Of a stretch of 8,032 nucleotides of DNA, positions 7,901 to 8,032 are shown piece by piece. Where the stretch lies: contig JADZFJ010000368.1 in assembly GCA_020849935.1 (NCBI GenBank), forward strand, positions 1-8,032, in the 5' to 3' direction. The notes beneath the pieces are model-generated. The model made no database searches and was not told the origin of the DNA. It was given only the letters and a program-made list of their open reading frames with translations. The translations under genes were made by a program, and so were the position numbers. This DNA is from Crocinitomix sp. (GTDB taxonomy: Bacteria; Bacteroidota; Bacteroidia; Flavobacteriales_D; Crocinitomicaceae). Every line of letters starts with the position of its first letter. Within the stretch, counting starts at the first letter, position 1.

Positions 7901-8032
7901 AAAAACTGACGCATTCATTTATCGAACATCGTATAAAAAGTAGCCATTTAATTTTGGAAAACAATCTGGCCCCATTTATCACAAGTATATCAAACCTAGT
8001 ACCTACTCGAACCCTAACTAAAGAGGAGCTCA
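4966..8032 (+). CDS. TcA-type toxin complex subunit (VRP1/TcA family), 3' partial
   Basis: The frame is open from ATG 4966 to the window end, 1022 residues, with no stop. An in-frame TAG at 4957-4959 makes this the first possible ATG. Residues 5-52, with the TDCNGEFSLVY motif (41-51), look like a transthyretin/carboxypeptidase-regulatory-type beta-sandwich. A helical region follows, including IGWLHKKTGIGIPHLEAWI (about 129-147). The hallmark is C535-N-C537-Q-H-C540 then RSIYSPAAYLADALHFL (541-557), a signature of TcA/VRP1-family proteins. VSLLCQKQFGF with a downstream EW (697-709) is another family-like segment. Known TcA proteins exceed 2000 residues and form a pentameric receptor-binding and pore-forming device that injects the TcC tip; those later domains lie beyond this window. 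No signal peptide is seen, as is normal for TcA. It is encoded downstream of its presumed BC partner, the reverse of the usual order. Confidence 0.9.
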   Translation, partial: MENKISGKLLNEWNRGISEIFVKLSQITGPGKTQPLLAGKTDCNGEFSLVYPALPTKEFCGVAIFELVFRKNAKSALNEVRYELTDQQLLSPILANALQKIWEGSEWNWYSAVISGLVAETDLEHKDTIGWLHKKTGIGIPHLEAWIKAKKTCIAMNIPAHYLYAFLRMGIQLEDKNELANRSLTELEEVLVKSVENFTINDYKTDWGAFVKIHTAIKQQSDQTKVQETLTKPFAFETPLKDLLQVASLSVIEQNKIGTYLTQKEFSINFWQDLEKELGLTVAKVEKVKETLLIHDVLRGNSSLTKTLITTGSKAMASYSSAQWIKLMTTQKSFIEQFPGNTSIEKRDFYLNSIYVKLEQAHPMPFFVARLAENKSFPNQSKVLTFLTKNPTFEFGKQSVKKYIAKNKQALKDIAVADQNALISTLILTQVQYLSALPGENFKAVNILQSMKFNSMTAILDQGSTFLPAYTALGGSEKGAETLIDSVKTIADYMVQSQAGLQDLKNLPLVLQNETAKDVVADPELKNLFGSQDNCNCQHCRSIYSPAAYLADALHFLEKEHLLAPIPGIRPAGSKSLYELLTNNNRRPDIKKLLLNCENANTPLPYIDLVNEVLLNATNGANEIAIDTTRTAEELAAYPEFTNKEASDEVLTILKNAIFPFNLPFDYHQTVAKAWWNHLGTSPIEIHTIVQPNENEVSLLCQKQFGFSKVEWKLITSYNKEIDAEGRTIVIPEVNLWGGNLPKSGKGNVTDWLDKTGLTLEEFTEVVDTQFVQTVNAPQIFYFIEQTDGINKKICSLEDAEFAWYSSTNSRKPKRRDIDEVQRERIYKFIRLWKKLNWKIEEVDTLIKNVFNGIVDNDSLSQLYFVTKLAHKWKASPQDLLPIWNKQTSEFLNERSLFYQLADLNEYQVNDIKENWVEEGFGDPFKSPKKTWEFIENFDGFREGGFDYFQLTYLLNKSTENAPEDILRKIPSLKEEDAKKLTHSFIEHRIKSSHLILENNLAPFITSISNLVPTRTLTKEEL

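Overview
The window carries most of a Tc-type (insecticidal toxin complex) locus from an A+T-rich bacterium, probably a member of the Bacteroidota and plausibly Flavobacteriia. The taxonomic guess rests on low G+C, A-rich leaders, no recognisable Shine-Dalgarno sequence before any of the three clear ATG starts, and protein style. It is an inference and no genus can be named.

Layout, all on the + strand: (1) Bases 1-4017 are the 3' part of a very large gene whose start lies upstream. It encodes the C-terminal half of a fused TcB-TcC ("BC") protein: TcdB-like segment, many Rhs/YD repeats, an Rhs-associated core with the self-cleavage aspartates, then a variable C-terminal tip. The tip reads as a nuclease-like toxin with a GIY-YIG-style pattern. 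(2) Bases 4057-4506 encode a 149-residue protein of the Imm26 immunity type, 39 bases downstream of the toxin stop. (3) Bases 4507-4965 are a 459-base gap with a terminator-like hairpin, a perfect short palindrome and an unassigned 50-codon frame in an island of coding-like G+C. (4) Bases 4966-8032 encode the first 1022 residues of a TcA-type subunit whose end lies beyond the window.

In known Tc toxins, TcA forms the cell-binding, pore-forming pentamer, and the TcB-TcC cocoon encloses and releases the cleaved C-terminal toxin, which passes through the TcA channel. Here all parts appear to be encoded together, but with BC before A, B and C in one polypeptide, and a polymorphic-toxin immunity gene directly behind the toxin tip. 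An immunity gene is not expected if the toxin acts only on animal cells. The locus may therefore deliver a nuclease that is also dangerous to bacteria (to the producer, its siblings or competitors). This is the most interesting point in the window. No tRNA, rRNA, CRISPR array, insertion sequence or origin was seen.
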